Positions 1 through 11,779 of a stretch of 64,000 nucleotides of DNA are shown piece by piece; within the stretch, counting starts at the first letter, position 1; the number at the start of each line of letters is the position of its first letter. The stretch is from the NCBI RefSeq assembly GCF_021462225.1, contig NC_061805.1, positions 29,467,958-29,531,957 of the forward strand. Direction: 5' to 3'. Position numbers and translations under genes: made by a program. The stretch comes from Girardinichthys multiradiatus. Taxonomy: Eukaryota; Chordata; Actinopteri; Cyprinodontiformes; Goodeidae. Below the pieces are notes generated by a model. It made no database searches. It worked only from the letters and a program-made list of their open reading frames with translations, and was not told the DNA's origin.

Positions 1-598
1 ATATGTGCAACCTATTGTGCTGCTCAAATGTGTCTCACTTTTGCAATGGCATGTTGGCCTCCTCAATTCATGATCCCATTATACAATAAAAAGATGCAAA
101 TTATTCCAATTGTAATAGTTGTGTTTTTGTAACAAACCTTGAAGAAGGCTCCATGCGCGATGGTGGCTTCTATGTATTATTATATTTTTTATGTGACGTC
201 CTTAATGTTTGAACATTTAAAATACTTCACATAGTGTGTGTGGTGACAGTGTTATATGGAGGGCATATTCATCTTATTACAGTGATCAGCACTGAGCTAT
301 GATTGAGCTTAGTGCAGCAGCTAGACAGCGCTGTGCTAATTTGATGCAGACATTGTAGAACAGAACTGGTTCAAGCCGAAAACCTTTCTATTTTCAGTCA
401 GGTTGAGTCGCTGATTTTATTCAAGTAGTTCTTGGTTTTCCTACAAAACTCCCTCATGGTGTGTAGACAAAGTCTCTTTTTCTTTTGCGTTTTTCCACCG
501 AAAGGAACTGGTTCGGTTCTTTGACTTTCACAGCACCGTTGAAATGGTTTTTTGAACACGTCGTGGGGGCCCTCTGGTTATTTATATTACTTAACATA
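1..598. other. Non-coding DNA, no feature recognised
   Basis: I see no coding region, repeat family or RNA gene here. Base composition is like the other intronic stretches of the window. It ends at a TA dinucleotide (597-598) that is the target site of the Tc1-like element beginning at 599. Confidence 0.5.
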
Positions 599-616
599 CA
601 CTCACTGGCCGCTTTA

Positions 617-1399
617 TTAGGTACACCTTGCTAGTACCGGGTTGGATACCCCCTTTTGCCTTTGTGGCATAGATTCAACAAGGTACTGGAAACATTCCTC
701 AGAGAATTTGGTCCATATTGACATGATAGCATCACACAGATGCTGCAGATTTATTGACTGCACATCCATAATGCGAATCTCCCGTTCCACCACATCCCAA
801 AGGTGCTCTATTGGATTGAGATCTGGTGACTGTGGAGGCCATTTGAGTACAGTGAACTGTACTCACTTGTCATGTTCAAGAAACCAGTCTGAGATGATTT
901 GTGCTTTATGACACGGCGAGTTATCCTGCTGGAAGTAACCATCAGAAGATGGGTCCACCGTGGTCATAAAGAGATGGACATGGTCAGCAACAATACTCAG
1001 GTAGGCTGTGGCGTTGACACAATGCTCAATTGGTACTAAGGGGCCCAAAGTTTGCCAAGAAAATATCCCCACACCATTACACCACCACCACCAGCCTGAA
1101 CCATTGATACAAGGCAAAATGGATCCATGCTTTCATGTTGTTGACGCCAAATTCTGACCCTACCATCAGATTGTCGCAGCCATAATCGAGACTCATCAGA
1201 CAAGGCAACGTTTTTTCAATCTTCTATAGTCCAATTTTGGTGAGCCTGTATGAACAGTAGCCTCAGTTTCCTGTTCTTAGCTGGCAGGAGTGGCACCCGG
1301 TGTGGTCTTCTGCTGCTGTAGCCTATCCACCTCAGGGTTCGACGTGTTGTGCATTGAGAGATGCTCTTCTGCATGTCTTGGTTGTAACGAGTGGTTATT
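617..1399 (-). pseudogene. Tc1-like transposase, C-terminal part (copy A)
   Basis: Minus-strand reading gives the C-terminal half of a Tc1/mariner DDE transposase, a nuclear cut-and-paste enzyme. Visible pieces are a second-Asp block (QQDNSPCHKAQ, in 863-960) and the final Glu block (SPDLNPIEHLWDVVE, near 800-845), so two of the three DDE residues are readable and the acidic C-terminal Glu is kept. The reading ends at a TAA at 617-619 inside the terminal repeat. Reading between blocks needs frame changes (for example near 860 and 1120-1210), so it is decayed. Its N-terminal part is at 13618-13967. Confidence 0.8.
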
Positions 1400-1409
1400 G
1401 GGGCCTGCC
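1400..1409. repeat. Helentron left arm of asymmetric terminal inverted repeat
   Basis: GGGGCCTGCC lies immediately at the left terminus; its exact complement GGCAGGCCCC is at 13581-13590. The left copy is terminal and the right copy is subterminal, which is the asymmetric arrangement reported for Helentrons. Confidence 0.8.
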
Positions 1410-1460
1410 ATAGCAATGCATAGGAGAGCAGTGCGCCCTCCTATGCAATGCATGGCAGGC
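1403..1460. repeat. Large hairpin at Helentron left end
   Basis: 1403-1426 and 1438-1460 are reverse complements over about 23 bp with one indel or mismatch, separated by an 11-nt loop. The stem includes most of the left terminal repeat. It could be a recognition structure for Rep or a transposition intermediate; this function is inferred. Confidence 0.8.
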
Positions 1461-2683
1461 ACACTATTACTATTCACCTGGTCAAAACATATCTCCGTTA
1501 ATGCGGCCCGAACCGCAGCGCGCACCCCCACAATATATACATCAAAACGTCCGGCTCGGTCCCGGGAGGTGTGCTATTACTTTTATTGGCGTTTCGAGTT
1601 ACCGTGGCGACGTAATTAACAAAAAACCACCCCCCCAAAATCCCATAGGAATGAATGAAGTCAGGGGCGGAGGAATCCTCAAAATTCACTGTTTTTGAGA
1701 CTCTACTGTATCGCCATACTTTTGCCTAGAAACACAGTTTGACTTTCAGTTTGTAGAAAAATCCGCCGGCTTTTTGGAAGTGAAAACGGTTTGTTGATAA
1801 CTGCTACGGTTTCTCTAAAATTACACTCTAAGCGACACAAAGTTTGCAAGAAAATCGCACTCTGCAGATGGCAGTTTAACTAGTGTACAAAGGGGATTTT
1901 TTCAAGAAAAAATGATTTTTAACTGGCACTCACGGCCACAGATTTCGCTCTAAAGTCACAATTTTCGGTCAAATTGTAGGGCCGGGCCTCTGCTTTCACT
2001 CAATAACTTCAAAATTGTTCCAAGTCTCATAGTTTTCTGTCAAACACCCCTCGATCGCCAAGAGTCAGCAGATTTCTGTAGGCCTTCTCCCATGTATTTT
2101 CAATGACAGTTTGACCAGTAATCCATGAGTGACACCATGTATTTCCATCCTCCTATTTTATACTGTAAATGACATAGAGCTATGAAAATCTCCATGATTG
2201 GGGACGAGGGATGGCTTTCGCCCACAGTTTAACAATTATTCAAATACCATGTACGGTTTCCGAGATATTAGGCTTTGTTCGGGAGCATGTTCAGGCGTTT
2301 TTGTCTTTTTTGCCATTTTCCCTCTCTTTTCACCCAGTGTTGTGTCTTTATTATTATATTTTCACTAATAAAGGATGAATATTGATGTTCCCCTGTCCGT
2401 TCTGATAAAAACGGTCCAAGAATGACATCAATCGCCCCTACGGTTTCCGAGTTATGGCCAGTTGTTCGGGAGCATGCGCTTCCATGTTATAAAGCCTAGA
2501 CCAGGGCAGACACAGAGTGAGGTGCTGCTGAGTGAGAAACAGCAGGTGTCACGTTACACTGACGCTCTTTGTTGATTGGCTGATTCATTCCTCACTGTTC
2601 TATTTATAGCTCTGTGTATCTCCTAATGTATATGTCTGGATGTGATTCTGTCTTTCTTTCTGCCTCTCTGTGTCTCACACTGA
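1461..2683. other. Helentron 5' non-coding region
   Basis: No convincing coding sequence. Short open frames at 1498-1698 overlap on both strands and show no family motif, so I treat them as chance. A GC-rich patch at 1500-1570 is followed by AT-rich DNA. Any promoter of the Helentron gene should lie here or in 2750-4220, but no single element can be pinned down by eye. Confidence 0.5.
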
Positions 2684-2746
2684 GACACACACCCACACAC
2701 ACACACACACACAGACACACACACACACACACACCGACACACACAT
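2684..2746. repeat. CA/TG microsatellite
   Basis: An interrupted (AC)n tract with scattered ACCC, AGAC and ACCGAC interruptions. It explains the low-complexity Thr-His stretch of the open frame that crosses it. Confidence 0.95.
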
Positions 2747-3008
2747 GCATGGATTACTATCTTTCTGAGGACTTTGCATTGACTTTCATTGATATTCATT
2801 CATTTCTATGGCTTAAACATGACCCGACCCCTAACCCTTTGACCATCTTCATAGGAGGCAACTACATGGCGGCCATGTTCTGTGGGGTACTTAAACACCA
2901 TGTACTGCTGTTGCAACACCCAGACAACAGTGATTGACCCTAAAGGGCAATTTCTTTCATCAACCCTCCATGCTTACTAATGATTATTTAAAGCTTATAA
3001 TAACATAC

Positions 3009-3546
3009 ACAATGGTTTTAGAATAGCAAGCATGTTCTATATAACTAATAGAAATAACCCAGACCTGAAAGGACAACCATGCTTGATTTTCAAAATAAGA
3101 CATAACATGCTCTACAAAATAAAAGCCTTTAAACAATAGATGATTGCAGGAGTGGGCTTCACACTACTGTTGGATCTCCCCCATTGATGGGAATGGGACT
3201 ATGCTGGTCCTTTGAAACGGGCTTACTGAAACTTTCAAAATAAAAGCCTCAACCCCCCATAGTTACTATGGATTTTGTGAGCTGAAAAGAGCATAGAAAA
3301 TGATTTTTAAATAGCAAGCGGGTTCTATTTAACTAATGGAACTAACCCAGACCTGAAGGGACAACCATGCTGGACTTTCAAAATAAGACAAAACATGATC
3401 TACAAAATAAAAGCCCTTATGTTTTAAACTATAGATTCATTGAAGGACTGGCCTTTACACTATTTTTAAGGCTCATCAAGTGTTGGAAATGGGACTATGT
3501 TGGCCCTTTTAAAATAAGGCTTACTGAAACTTTCAAAATAAAAGCC
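3009..3546 (+). repeat. Two diverged ~288-bp tandem units
   Basis: The block with GACAACCATGCT at about 3072 recurs at about 3360 (offset 288), and CTTTCAAAATAAAAGCC near 3232 recurs near 3532 (offset about 300). The units differ by small indels and substitutions. This is an old tandem duplication in the Helentron 5' region; the open frame at 3367-3549 lies in the second unit and is probably not a gene. Confidence 0.85.
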
Positions 3547-3719
3547 TGAATCTTTAATAATTACTAGTGATTGTACAAAAGACAAAAGAAGAAGACAAAA
3601 GACTGGCCTCTCTCATGCTTACAAAATGTTTACAATAGCCTGTATTGCTTTCAATTGCAATGGATCTGTTCGGACTACTGTTTTGAGTAAATCCTGTCGA
3701 ATCAAAGGGGCAGACATGG

Positions 3720-3965
3720 AGATTGAAGTCCTAAGCAGTCAATCACACAGCTGTTGGGGCTCATTCATTACCAAAGCAACAGAACACAGCTGTCAGTGAA
3801 GTTAAGTTTCCTCTGACAGAGAGTGACTCTGAGCATGACCTTAGGCCAGAAGCTGCCATGACTGATCACATTCAACCCAGCCATAACAGACAACTGTAAT
3901 GACAGTTGTAATGTCAAATATTTTAAATATGTAAATACTAGAAACTAAACTTTATTAACCTTTTA
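3720..3965 (+). other. Possible duplicated Helentron exon-intron unit
   Basis: An open stretch with an acidic, Ser/Glu-rich reading (about 3790-3895) runs up to a GTAATG that could be a splice donor. The DNA just downstream (3903-3965, starting AGTTGTAATGTCAAATATTT) is closely similar to the DNA downstream of the better supported donor at 4359 (4379-4443). This suggests that an exon plus the start of its intron was duplicated about 478 bp apart. Coding status of this first copy is uncertain. Confidence 0.4.
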
Positions 3966-4220
3966 AATGGCAGCACCAAAATCACCAAAAACTACTGAAG
4001 CCGGTGTTGTGAGACACTTGCCTCGTTTCTGGTACAGAAAGGATTTCAAACTGTTTTCTGTGTTTTAAAGTAGTTTCAATAGTTGAATAGTAGTGGATGT
4101 AAGTTGTCTTAAATTATTTAAAATATATTTGCAACAGAGCCTAAATCAGAGACCTGAAGATATAGAGTTGTGTGCATCTTCTGTACTTTCCACCAAATTT
4201 AAAGCTCCTCTTGATTTCAG

Positions 4221-4358
4221 GTGGAGGGAGCTCCGACTGAGAGGACCAGGCCAGCCCGTCGCCAGCCCAGGAGAGCCGCCCCCACGTTGGAGGTTGACGT
4301 CCCCGCCGAGTCCTCTCCCGTAACTCTAGAGGACCACGTCAGGGATGACAGCTGCCAG
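4221..4358 (+). CDS. Helentron gene, upstream exon (46 codons)
   Basis: An exon-like open stretch bounded by a pyrimidine-rich acceptor ending TTGATTTCAG (4211-4220) and a donor CAG|GTAACA (4356-4364). It begins with GTG GAG GGA, is Arg/Pro/Glu-rich, ends in phase 0 and is 138 bp long. The next acceptor, ATTCAG at 4553-4558, is also phase 0 and joins it to the main exon from 4559. This makes the first 28 codons of the long open frame starting at 4475 intronic rather than coding. Inferred from splice consensus only. Confidence 0.6.
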
Positions 4359-4558
4359 GTAACATTCGTGAATAATCTACTGTTGTAATGTCAAATATTT
4401 TGAATATCTACACCCTGGAAACTAAACTTTGTTTGACCTGTTAACAGGATAATAAAAGTTTTTGTTTAATACAGTTGTATATTTTTAATTCATTAACTTA
4501 TGAGCCAAATAATTATGTAAAAATGCTAAATTTATGCAATTTTCTGATTATGATTCAG

Positions 4559-7500
4559 GCTTTTTCGCTGGAACCCTGCGCCAGCGGTCCACCTATCCTG
4601 ACTGTGAGGGCTACACATTGCCAGGCTGACTACAGATACGGTGCATTTTCCCGTAATCACCAGTGTACCTGTATGGTTCTGACATTTTTAGCTTACCACA
4701 GTGAGGGGTTGCAGTGTGACACAGTGTTACTTGACAGAGTACTTGAGCAAGGAGATGCACTTTATGTTGGCATTAAACAGCAGCTCATGTTGGACGGTAG
4801 ATTTGTTGATAATCACTTGACAGTTGAAGAGATGCCTCAACAAGTACTGACAGACGGGAACATCTACTCTGTACACACAACGGGTGTAAGAGTTGGTCAT
4901 GTTTTGTGTCAGAATGATAGCCCTCAAAGATCACGGCAAATGGGATTGCCTCTTGCTTCACAACTAGAGTGTCTGTCTGAAAATGTCACCCATGCTTTTC
5001 TTTTGGTGACTCCAGAGTGCATTGCAGTTTTCCGGGACAGAGACGGTAGGTTTGGAGTTTTTGATTCTCACTCAAGAAACTCAGCAGGCCTGCCCCATCC
5101 TAACGGAACTGTAGTAGTCATGAACTTTAGCAACCTAACGCTCATGGTTGAACATCTGTACAAACTCTTTGAGAACCGTGGCCCCTATGCCACGTATGAG
5201 TTTGTACCCGTATCGTTTGTCAGCGACGACAGGAGGAAAAAAGTAAAAGACAGGGTCAAAGCACAGCTGGGACAGGATGTAGTTAAAAAAATGAAACAAA
5301 GAACATCTGAGAAAGAAAAATATGATACGTCGCTTACATTTAAGGTACAAAAACTACGGGTAATGAAAAAAGCATATCTTCTTCAACATGTAGAGAGGAA
5401 GATCCAGTTCACTGCTAGATACAAGCGCGATGTTGCTTTCCGAAGGAGACAAATGAAATATGTGAAGGAAAGATACAGCAACGATCCCAACTTCAAAGCC
5501 AGACAGAAAACATTTATGAAGAAGTATATTAAGGAGAGATGCAGCAATGATCCCAACTTCACATCCAGAAAGAAAACATTCATGAAGAAGTATATAAAGG
5601 CGAGATACAGCAACGATCCCAACTTCACAGCCAGACAAAAAACATTTATGAGGACGTATATGAAGAAAAAGTACAGCAAGTTACAGTTCCAGGTGCAACA
5701 TAATAAAAAATGTGCTGTCAACAAGAGACTAAGGCTATCAAAGAATACACTTTCTCAAAATACAATGCTGCAGTGTGCACTGAGAATCAGGAGAAAATAC
5801 AGAAGGACTTTAGGCTTTCTCCAAGGAACTCCACAGCCTCTGATCAGCAACGAAATGAAAGCTGCAATTTTGAAATTTCAAGAGAAAATTCAACGTGGAC
5901 CCACACATGTCTGCATGGTTTGTCACAGAGCTCTTTTCCCGAGTCAAGTCAAGCATTGTAACAGAGGCAAATATACCAAGAACATTCGTGTGGAGGCCGA
6001 ATGCCTGACAGATACGTATGTTCACATGTGTGACTCTGCATGCTCCGCCCCGTGTTCTGTACCCAAAGAGTGGACTCAGGAGTGGATCTGCTACACATGT
6101 GACAGCTACGTAAACAGAGGAAAGATGCCATCAATCGCTGCTGCCAATCACCTGGACCTGGCACCTATTCCCACAGAGCTTTCCCTATTGAATGTACTTG
6201 AGAGGCAATTAATTGCAAAAATACTGCCTTTTGCCAAGATTGTTTCATTGCCCAAAGGACAGCAGAGAGCAATTCATGGAGCTGTTGTTTGTGTACCTTC
6301 AGAAATGGAAACAATTGTGAACTGTCTTCCCAGGCCCAGCACAGAAGCACAACGTTTACAGGTTAAGCTGAAGAGGAAAATTAAATACAAAGGATACCAA
6401 TACTTTTACACAGTAAACATGGAAAATGTTTTGGCTGCACTGAGAAAGCTTAAAGAGACCCACCCGGATTACAAGGATGTAAATATAAATGAAAGTGCAA
6501 CATTTGAGGATTTCCAGGAGGACCAACCTGTTGAGGAATCAGAAACCCAAGCAGAGGATGCAGTCACAGACCAACTTGACCACATAGGGGAAGAACATCA
6601 GGCTCTTCGACCGGGTCTGATCTTGGACACTTGCATGCAGCCACCTGACATAGCACAAGAAGTGCTCTCCTATGGAGATGGAATTTTTAGTGTCGCTCCC
6701 GCCCAAGGAAACAAACCCGTTGGCTTCTTTACTGTTCCAAGGCTGGAAGCCAAGGCTTTTCCTGTGCAGTTCCCCGCTGGCCAAAACACGTTAGACGAAG
6801 CCAGACGAGTTATACTGTCACCAAGTATGTATTTCAATGTCAGGCTTTTCTCTGTAGACACTCGATTTGCCAAAGACCAGAGTTATCTTTTCTTTGCTCA
6901 GTTTGTTACTGAGACTCATATGGCCAACAACAGCATGTCAATTCAGTCAAGAAAAGGCAAAGCCAGGAGCAAAGAAGGACAAAACATTTCCAGCAAGATG
7001 CTACAGGACAAAGAAGAGTTAGAAAAACTCATTCAAAATAAAGAGGCCACTCATTTTATGCAACCCCTAAGAGGAACTCCAGCTTATTGGGAGAAAGGTT
7101 TGCGCGATTTGCACGCCATGGTGAGGCAGCTGGGAAAGCCAACCTTCTTTTGTACCTTCTCTGCTGCTGAAATGAGATGGCCGGAAGTCATTGAGGCCAT
7201 CAAAGCTCAACACGGAGAGCAAGTCAACTTTTCAGAGCTCGACTGGAACACCAAGTGTGACATTCTTAGGAGCAACCCTGTTACTGTGATGAGAATGTTC
7301 TCCAAGAGGGTGGATGCTCTCTTCACAGATCTCATTTTGTCCCCTGCGCAGCCCGTCGGACCAGTTGAGGATTACTTTTATCTTGTGGAATTTCAAGCAA
7401 GGGGTTCCCCGCATATACATTCTGTGATATGGATTAAGGATGCACCTGAGATGGATGACCCCTCATGTTGTGACCAAGTCATCAATTTCATCACCGTTAC

Positions 7501-8427
7501 ATATGCTGTCAGTTGCCCGATGAAACCACAGACCCTGAGCTCCACAAAATTGTAACGGAGGTTCAAATGCACAGCAAAAAGCATTCATTCTTGCAAATCA
7601 TGCAAGAAAGGAAATGTGCAATGCAGATTTGGATTTCCCAAACTACCCATGGACCGCACCAGAATCACAGTCCCTCTCTTATTCGACTTTGAAAATGATT
7701 GTGATGAAAAAGCTAAGCAATCCAGACAAAAGCATGTCCAGAAGAAGTCCAGAAAATCTAAGCCAATAATCATCTCAAACTAACAAAGAGAAGCAAAGAG
7801 GAAGCTGAAATCAATAAGGGATTTGCTCATGGATCAAAAATCTTCTTTCAAGGATTTGTCAGAATTACTCCAGGCTTGTAAGATGACCAAAGAAGAATAC
7901 AACCACTATATGGATGCTCTGACTTCTGGAATGGTAGTGATGATGAAGCGTGATCCCAAAGACAGCTAGGTGAATGGATACAACCCGGATCTCCTGCGTG
8001 CTTGGAATGCTAACATGGACATTCAGTATATGATTGATGAGTACAGCTGTATTGAGTACATGATGTCCTACATAGCCAAGCCAGAGCATGAAATGGCACA
8101 GTTCCTCAAATCCGTTGTCGAGGATCTAAAGAAGTCCGATGTCAACCAACAGGACGAGATGAAAAAGATCATGCAGGCCTATTTAAAACAGAGAGAAGTT
8201 AGTGCTCAAGAGTCAGTAGCCCGTACATGTAGTCTACCCCTTAAAAAGTCATCACGCAGTGTCATTTTTATCCAAACTGATGAAGACTGTGTGAAAATGA
8301 GCCTCCCCATGAGCAAACTAATGAACATGGCCCCAGATGAAGAGAATGTTTGGATGACAGGATTGCCTGAAAAATATCTCAACAGACCTGAAACGTTAGA
8401 ATTTTCAACACATGTGCCTGTGAATTT
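4559..8427 (+). pseudogene. Helentron protease-like domain plus HUH Rep region
   Basis: The N-terminal and Rep part of the rolling-circle transposase, which nicks and joins DNA in the nucleus. Residue numbers use the frame opening at 4475. Residues 60-200 resemble a papain-fold deubiquitinase, with a Cys in NHQCTCM (C64) and an Asp-Ser-His at 197-199. Three 22-residue basic repeats with core SNDPNF follow (DNA 5459-5655, 66-bp period). A Cys/His-rich zinc-finger-like segment starts near residue 478 ([10 protein letters not shown]). The HUH motif is SPHIHSVIW (7409-7430), and the Tyr region YMMSYIAK lies in 8060-8085. Breaks: the frame closes at 7553-7555, several shifts lie in 7500-7800, TAG at 7967-7969 sits where Trp is expected, and a shift near 8425 leads into the helicase frame. 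Confidence 0.8.
5459..5655 (+). repeat. Three in-frame 66-bp coding repeats in Helentron Rep N-terminus
   Basis: Units start at 5459, 5525 and 5591, each encoding a 22-residue basic block with the core SNDPNF and ending KTFM. They are well conserved at both DNA and protein level. Similar charged tandem blocks are common upstream of the Rep domain in large Helitron proteins; their role is not known to me. Confidence 0.9.
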
Positions 8428-10467
8428 GTGTCGGAATACAGGGTCCTTTATGGAAAACAAATTGAAGGACCAAATGCAATCCCCCTCCTAAATGATGCCG
8501 GATACATCCAGAAGAGAACAATGGGCAAACCAGCAGTTATCAGATTTACCCGTTTCTCAGAGAAGAAAACACCAGAAACGTTTTACAGACGGCTTCTGAA
8601 GTTGTACTTTCCACACAGAAGAGATGAGGACCTGAAAAATGAGGAACACACAACTTACAAAGCCTTATACGACAATGGACTCTGTGATAGGTGGCAAGTT
8701 AAACAGTACGTTGAGTGGAACCGCAAAAGATACGAAGGTGAAGGAAAGAAAATTGACAAGATTATGGAAGAACTGACAAAGCAAGGACCGGTTCGCAATG
8801 CTTGGAACACTTTTGCTCCTGAAGTTGAGTTGGACCGTTTGGAATGCGTAGCGGAGCGACCCTCAATCGATGAAAATGAAGAACAAGATCCTGTCCCAGA
8901 ATACCAAGTTGATGTCAACAGTGGAGCCATGCCAGCAATCGAAATACCCAAATTGAGCCCTGATTTTATTACACAAATGTACCGTAGTTTAAATGAGACT
9001 CAAGCGTCCATGTTTTACGCCATTCGCCATTGGTGTCTGCAACGTGTCTCTGGTCAAAATCCAGACCTGTTCTTTTATTTTTTGACTGGAGGGGCGGGCT
9101 GTGGCAAGTCTCATGTTATCAAATGTGTTTACCAGGAAGCAACCAAGCTCTTGCACCAGCTTCCCAGATTTCGCGATATTGGTGACATGTCTCAGCCCAC
9201 GGTACTCCTCACAGCTTTTACTGGAACTGCAGCTTACAACATCTCAGGCAAGACTTTACATTCAGTTTTGAAGCTACCCAAAAGCTTAAAGCCACCATAC
9301 AAAGGACTTGGAAATACACTGGATGAAGTGAGAGCCGTTCTTTCCAATGTAGAAATCTTAATCATTGATGAAATCTCCATGATTTCCAAAGACTTGTTTT
9401 CATATGTCCACTGGAGATTTCAACAAATCAAGGGAAACACAAGACCATTTGGAGGGATTTCTGTTTTGGCTGTGGGAGATTTCTACCAGCTGCCACCAGT
9501 GGGAGGAGCAAAACCTCTTTGTGTCACTGAGGCTGGCGTCCTTGATATCTGGAACGAAAATTTCCACATGGTCAGTCTGACGGAAATCATGCGACAGAAA
9601 GACGACAGAGCATTTGCGGAGCTCTTGAACCGGATTAGAGTTAAAGGGAAAGCAGATTTACTCAGCGACGACGACAGATCTCTCTTAACGCAAACTATTA
9701 CCGACCCCAAAGAGTGTCCAATGGACGTGCTGCATGTTTTTGCGACAAACAAAGAGGTGGACGCTCACAATGCAGCAGTTGTGGCTTCTTTATCAACAGT
9801 AATAGTTGATGTTCAGGCAGAGGACTACAAGAGGGATACAAAAACAGGAAACATGACAAATCTAGGTAGCTGCGTCAAAGCCAAGAAACGAGATTTGCCT
9901 GACAATCTACCGGTCGGATTGGGAATCAGAGTCATGATCATAAGAAACCTGGACGTAGAGGATGGTCTTGTCAATGGAACCTTTGGCACTATTGCAGATA
10001 TCATCACCAGGACTAAAGATGGAAACAGAACCGTGAAGTTAATAGGACTGAAACTGGATAGTCCCACAGCCGAGAGATTTGAGGAACAAACCAGCATAAA
10101 AGGAGTTGTTCGACATCAGTTTCCAATCAAGTTGGCATTTGGATGTACAGCACACAAAGTACAAGGGATGACCATGAAGTCTGCAGTTGTTTCTTTGAAG
10201 AAAGTTTTTGAACACGGAATGGCATACGTCGCCCTCAGTCGCACAACTTCTCTGGAAGGATTTAAAATCATTGATTTGGATGAGAATAAGATCTACGCCG
10301 ATGAAAATATCAGAGCAGCTATGGATTCAATGAGAACAGCATCGTTCTCAAACGCCAGACCGCTCTTGAATTTTCAATCACGTCATCAAGGTGCAACTTT
10401 AACAATTATTCATCACAACGTCGAAGGTCTCATCTCTCATTCTGAGGACATGAAACACCATCATTAA
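8428..10467 (+). CDS. Helentron Pif1-family helicase domain (open frame, part of broken polyprotein)
   Basis: A 5'-3' superfamily 1B helicase that unwinds DNA behind Rep during rolling-circle transposition. Seen in order, numbered from 8428: Walker [10 protein letters not shown] (about 220-228), Walker B LIIDEIS (about 310), [11 protein letters not shown] (about 351), and the C-terminal motifs AHKVQGMT (about 575) and [13 protein letters not shown]. All key ATPase residues look intact. The open frame begins with an in-phase GTG only because of an upstream frameshift near 8425; it is not a natural start. The last 25 residues ([10 protein letters not shown] onward) already belong to the endonuclease domain and are cut by TAA at 10465-10467. 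Sequence quality is better than the flanking Rep region. Confidence 0.88.
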   Translation: MSEYRVLYGKQIEGPNAIPLLNDAGYIQKRTMGKPAVIRFTRFSEKKTPETFYRRLLKLYFPHRRDEDLKNEEHTTYKALYDNGLCDRWQVKQYVEWNRKRYEGEGKKIDKIMEELTKQGPVRNAWNTFAPEVELDRLECVAERPSIDENEEQDPVPEYQVDVNSGAMPAIEIPKLSPDFITQMYRSLNETQASMFYAIRHWCLQRVSGQNPDLFFYFLTGGAGCGKSHVIKCVYQEATKLLHQLPRFRDIGDMSQPTVLLTAFTGTAAYNISGKTLHSVLKLPKSLKPPYKGLGNTLDEVRAVLSNVEILIIDEISMISKDLFSYVHWRFQQIKGNTRPFGGISVLAVGDFYQLPPVGGAKPLCVTEAGVLDIWNENFHMVSLTEIMRQKDDRAFAELLNRIRVKGKADLLSDDDRSLLTQTITDPKECPMDVLHVFATNKEVDAHNAAVVASLSTVIVDVQAEDYKRDTKTGNMTNLGSCVKAKKRDLPDNLPVGLGIRVMIIRNLDVEDGLVNGTFGTIADIITRTKDGNRTVKLIGLKLDSPTAERFEEQTSIKGVVRHQFPIKLAFGCTAHKVQGMTMKSAVVSLKKVFEHGMAYVALSRTTSLEGFKIIDLDENKIYADENIRAAMDSMRTASFSNARPLLNFQSRHQGATLTIIHHNVEGLISHSEDMKHHH

Positions 10468-11062
10468 CTCAGATTGGCAGATATTTTATGCCTTACCGAG
10501 ACTCATTTATTTGGATCTTATGCTCCAGCTTGTTGCCAAATGTAACAGACATGTTTCTTATTCCAACCGAGTGGACATGTCTACCAAAGAGGGGGGAGGA
10601 GTAGGCACTTACTGCAGGAGTCTTCTACAACCCCAGGAGCGGAGATACTTTCACAATGTTACCGATCTTGAATACAACGTTGTGAAAGTGGATGCTCCGA
10701 TCACAGCCCTCATTGCCACGGTTTACAGGCCACCAAGTTATGATCTAGCTACGTTTTTGAAAAACATGCAAAATCTTTTGGATGGCCTGAATTCAATGGA
10801 TATTCAGCCAGTTGTGGTATTGGGAGACTTCAACGAGGACCTCCTCTCTCCGGGGAAAAAAGCAATCAAGGAGTTGTTTGGAAGCAAAGGATTTACTCAA
10901 CTCATCTCGGATCCAACAACGGAAAGGCAGACTCTCATTGACCACATTTACATATCTCAGCCAGAATATTGTGTTCAGTCAGGTGTGTTGCAGACTTATT
11001 ACAGTTACCACAACCCTGTATATTGTATTTTGGCTTCATTTTCAGCTGCATCTTCACCATGA
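10393..11062 (+). pseudogene. Helentron C-terminal apurinic-like endonuclease domain
   Basis: An exonuclease-endonuclease-phosphatase domain like those of non-LTR retrotransposons, which in Helentrons is fused after the helicase. Seen: HHNVEGL with its Asn (about 10412), the Glu block TETHL (10495-10509), GDFNED (about 10825), the DHIYIS block near 10938, and YSYHNPV (about 11000) where the family has Ser-Asp-His. The last catalytic Asp is therefore Tyr here. A nonsense TAA (10465-10467) and a frameshift between about 10510 and 10545 separate it from the helicase. It ends at a stop near 11060, which is probably the natural C-terminus of the polyprotein. Confidence 0.82.
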
Positions 11063-11249
11063 CTTCTGAACATTATTTTTGAACACTGTTTAACTGGAAA
11101 GTTGAGAGGAGGGCTGGGAAACAAATTACACTAGGACAATAGTCCTGTCATTTTTAACGGTACTCCATCTTGGGCAAAAACACCAAAGTGAGAACAAATA
11201 ATCAGAATCAAATGTCCTCAATGATTCGCTTGGATACTGGAAATCCAGT

Positions 11250-11515
11250 TGATGTATTTAAAGGGTAATAAGAATAACGGTGTCGGCTGACGGCCTGTAC
11301 AGGTCCAGTAACGGCTGTAAGCTTATTGCTCATGAATACTTCAACTTGAGATGACCACAGTACTCCATTTGAGGCACCGAGTGGTCACCTAGGATACCCC
11401 TGGGATATTGTAAGAAAGTGAATGTATTTAACGGGTAATAAGAATAGCGGTGTCGGCTGACGGCCTGTACAGGTCCAGTAACGGCTGTGAAGCTTATTAC
11501 TCTTGAATACAGCTA
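11250..11515 (+). repeat. Subterminal direct repeats, 170-bp offset
   Basis: A ~95-bp block around GGTGTCGGCTGACGGCCTGT (about 11279-11298) recurs at about 11449-11468 with only a few differences, including the flanking TAACGGGTAATAAGAATA-type sequence. It lies between the end of the Helentron gene and its cargo-like segment. Internal repeats near the 3' end are frequent in Helentrons. Confidence 0.85.
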
Positions 11516-11779
11516 CTTCAGACGACCACTGAACTAATTTGGAGACCAGTGCATTTTTGAAACATTTTATTTAACTCCCCTAGAGAACCTGCTAGAGCTC
11601 TCTAGTATTCTTTTTATTTTTGGTTTTCTTTCTGATCATGAGCCAATACTCCAGTCTGATGGAGCAGTTTTTTCCACACTATGGACATTCTCCACTCCGC
11701 TCTGTTTGCTTGGCCATTATGTTAATTTGCTTTGAGTGGAAATAACCGTTTTTTGCCCAGTTTAATACGTTTTTGCAGT

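Noticed and set aside
11250..11515. CRISPR-like or regulatory repeat array
   Set aside because: Only two units of about 95 bp inside a eukaryotic Helentron; an ordinary direct duplication.
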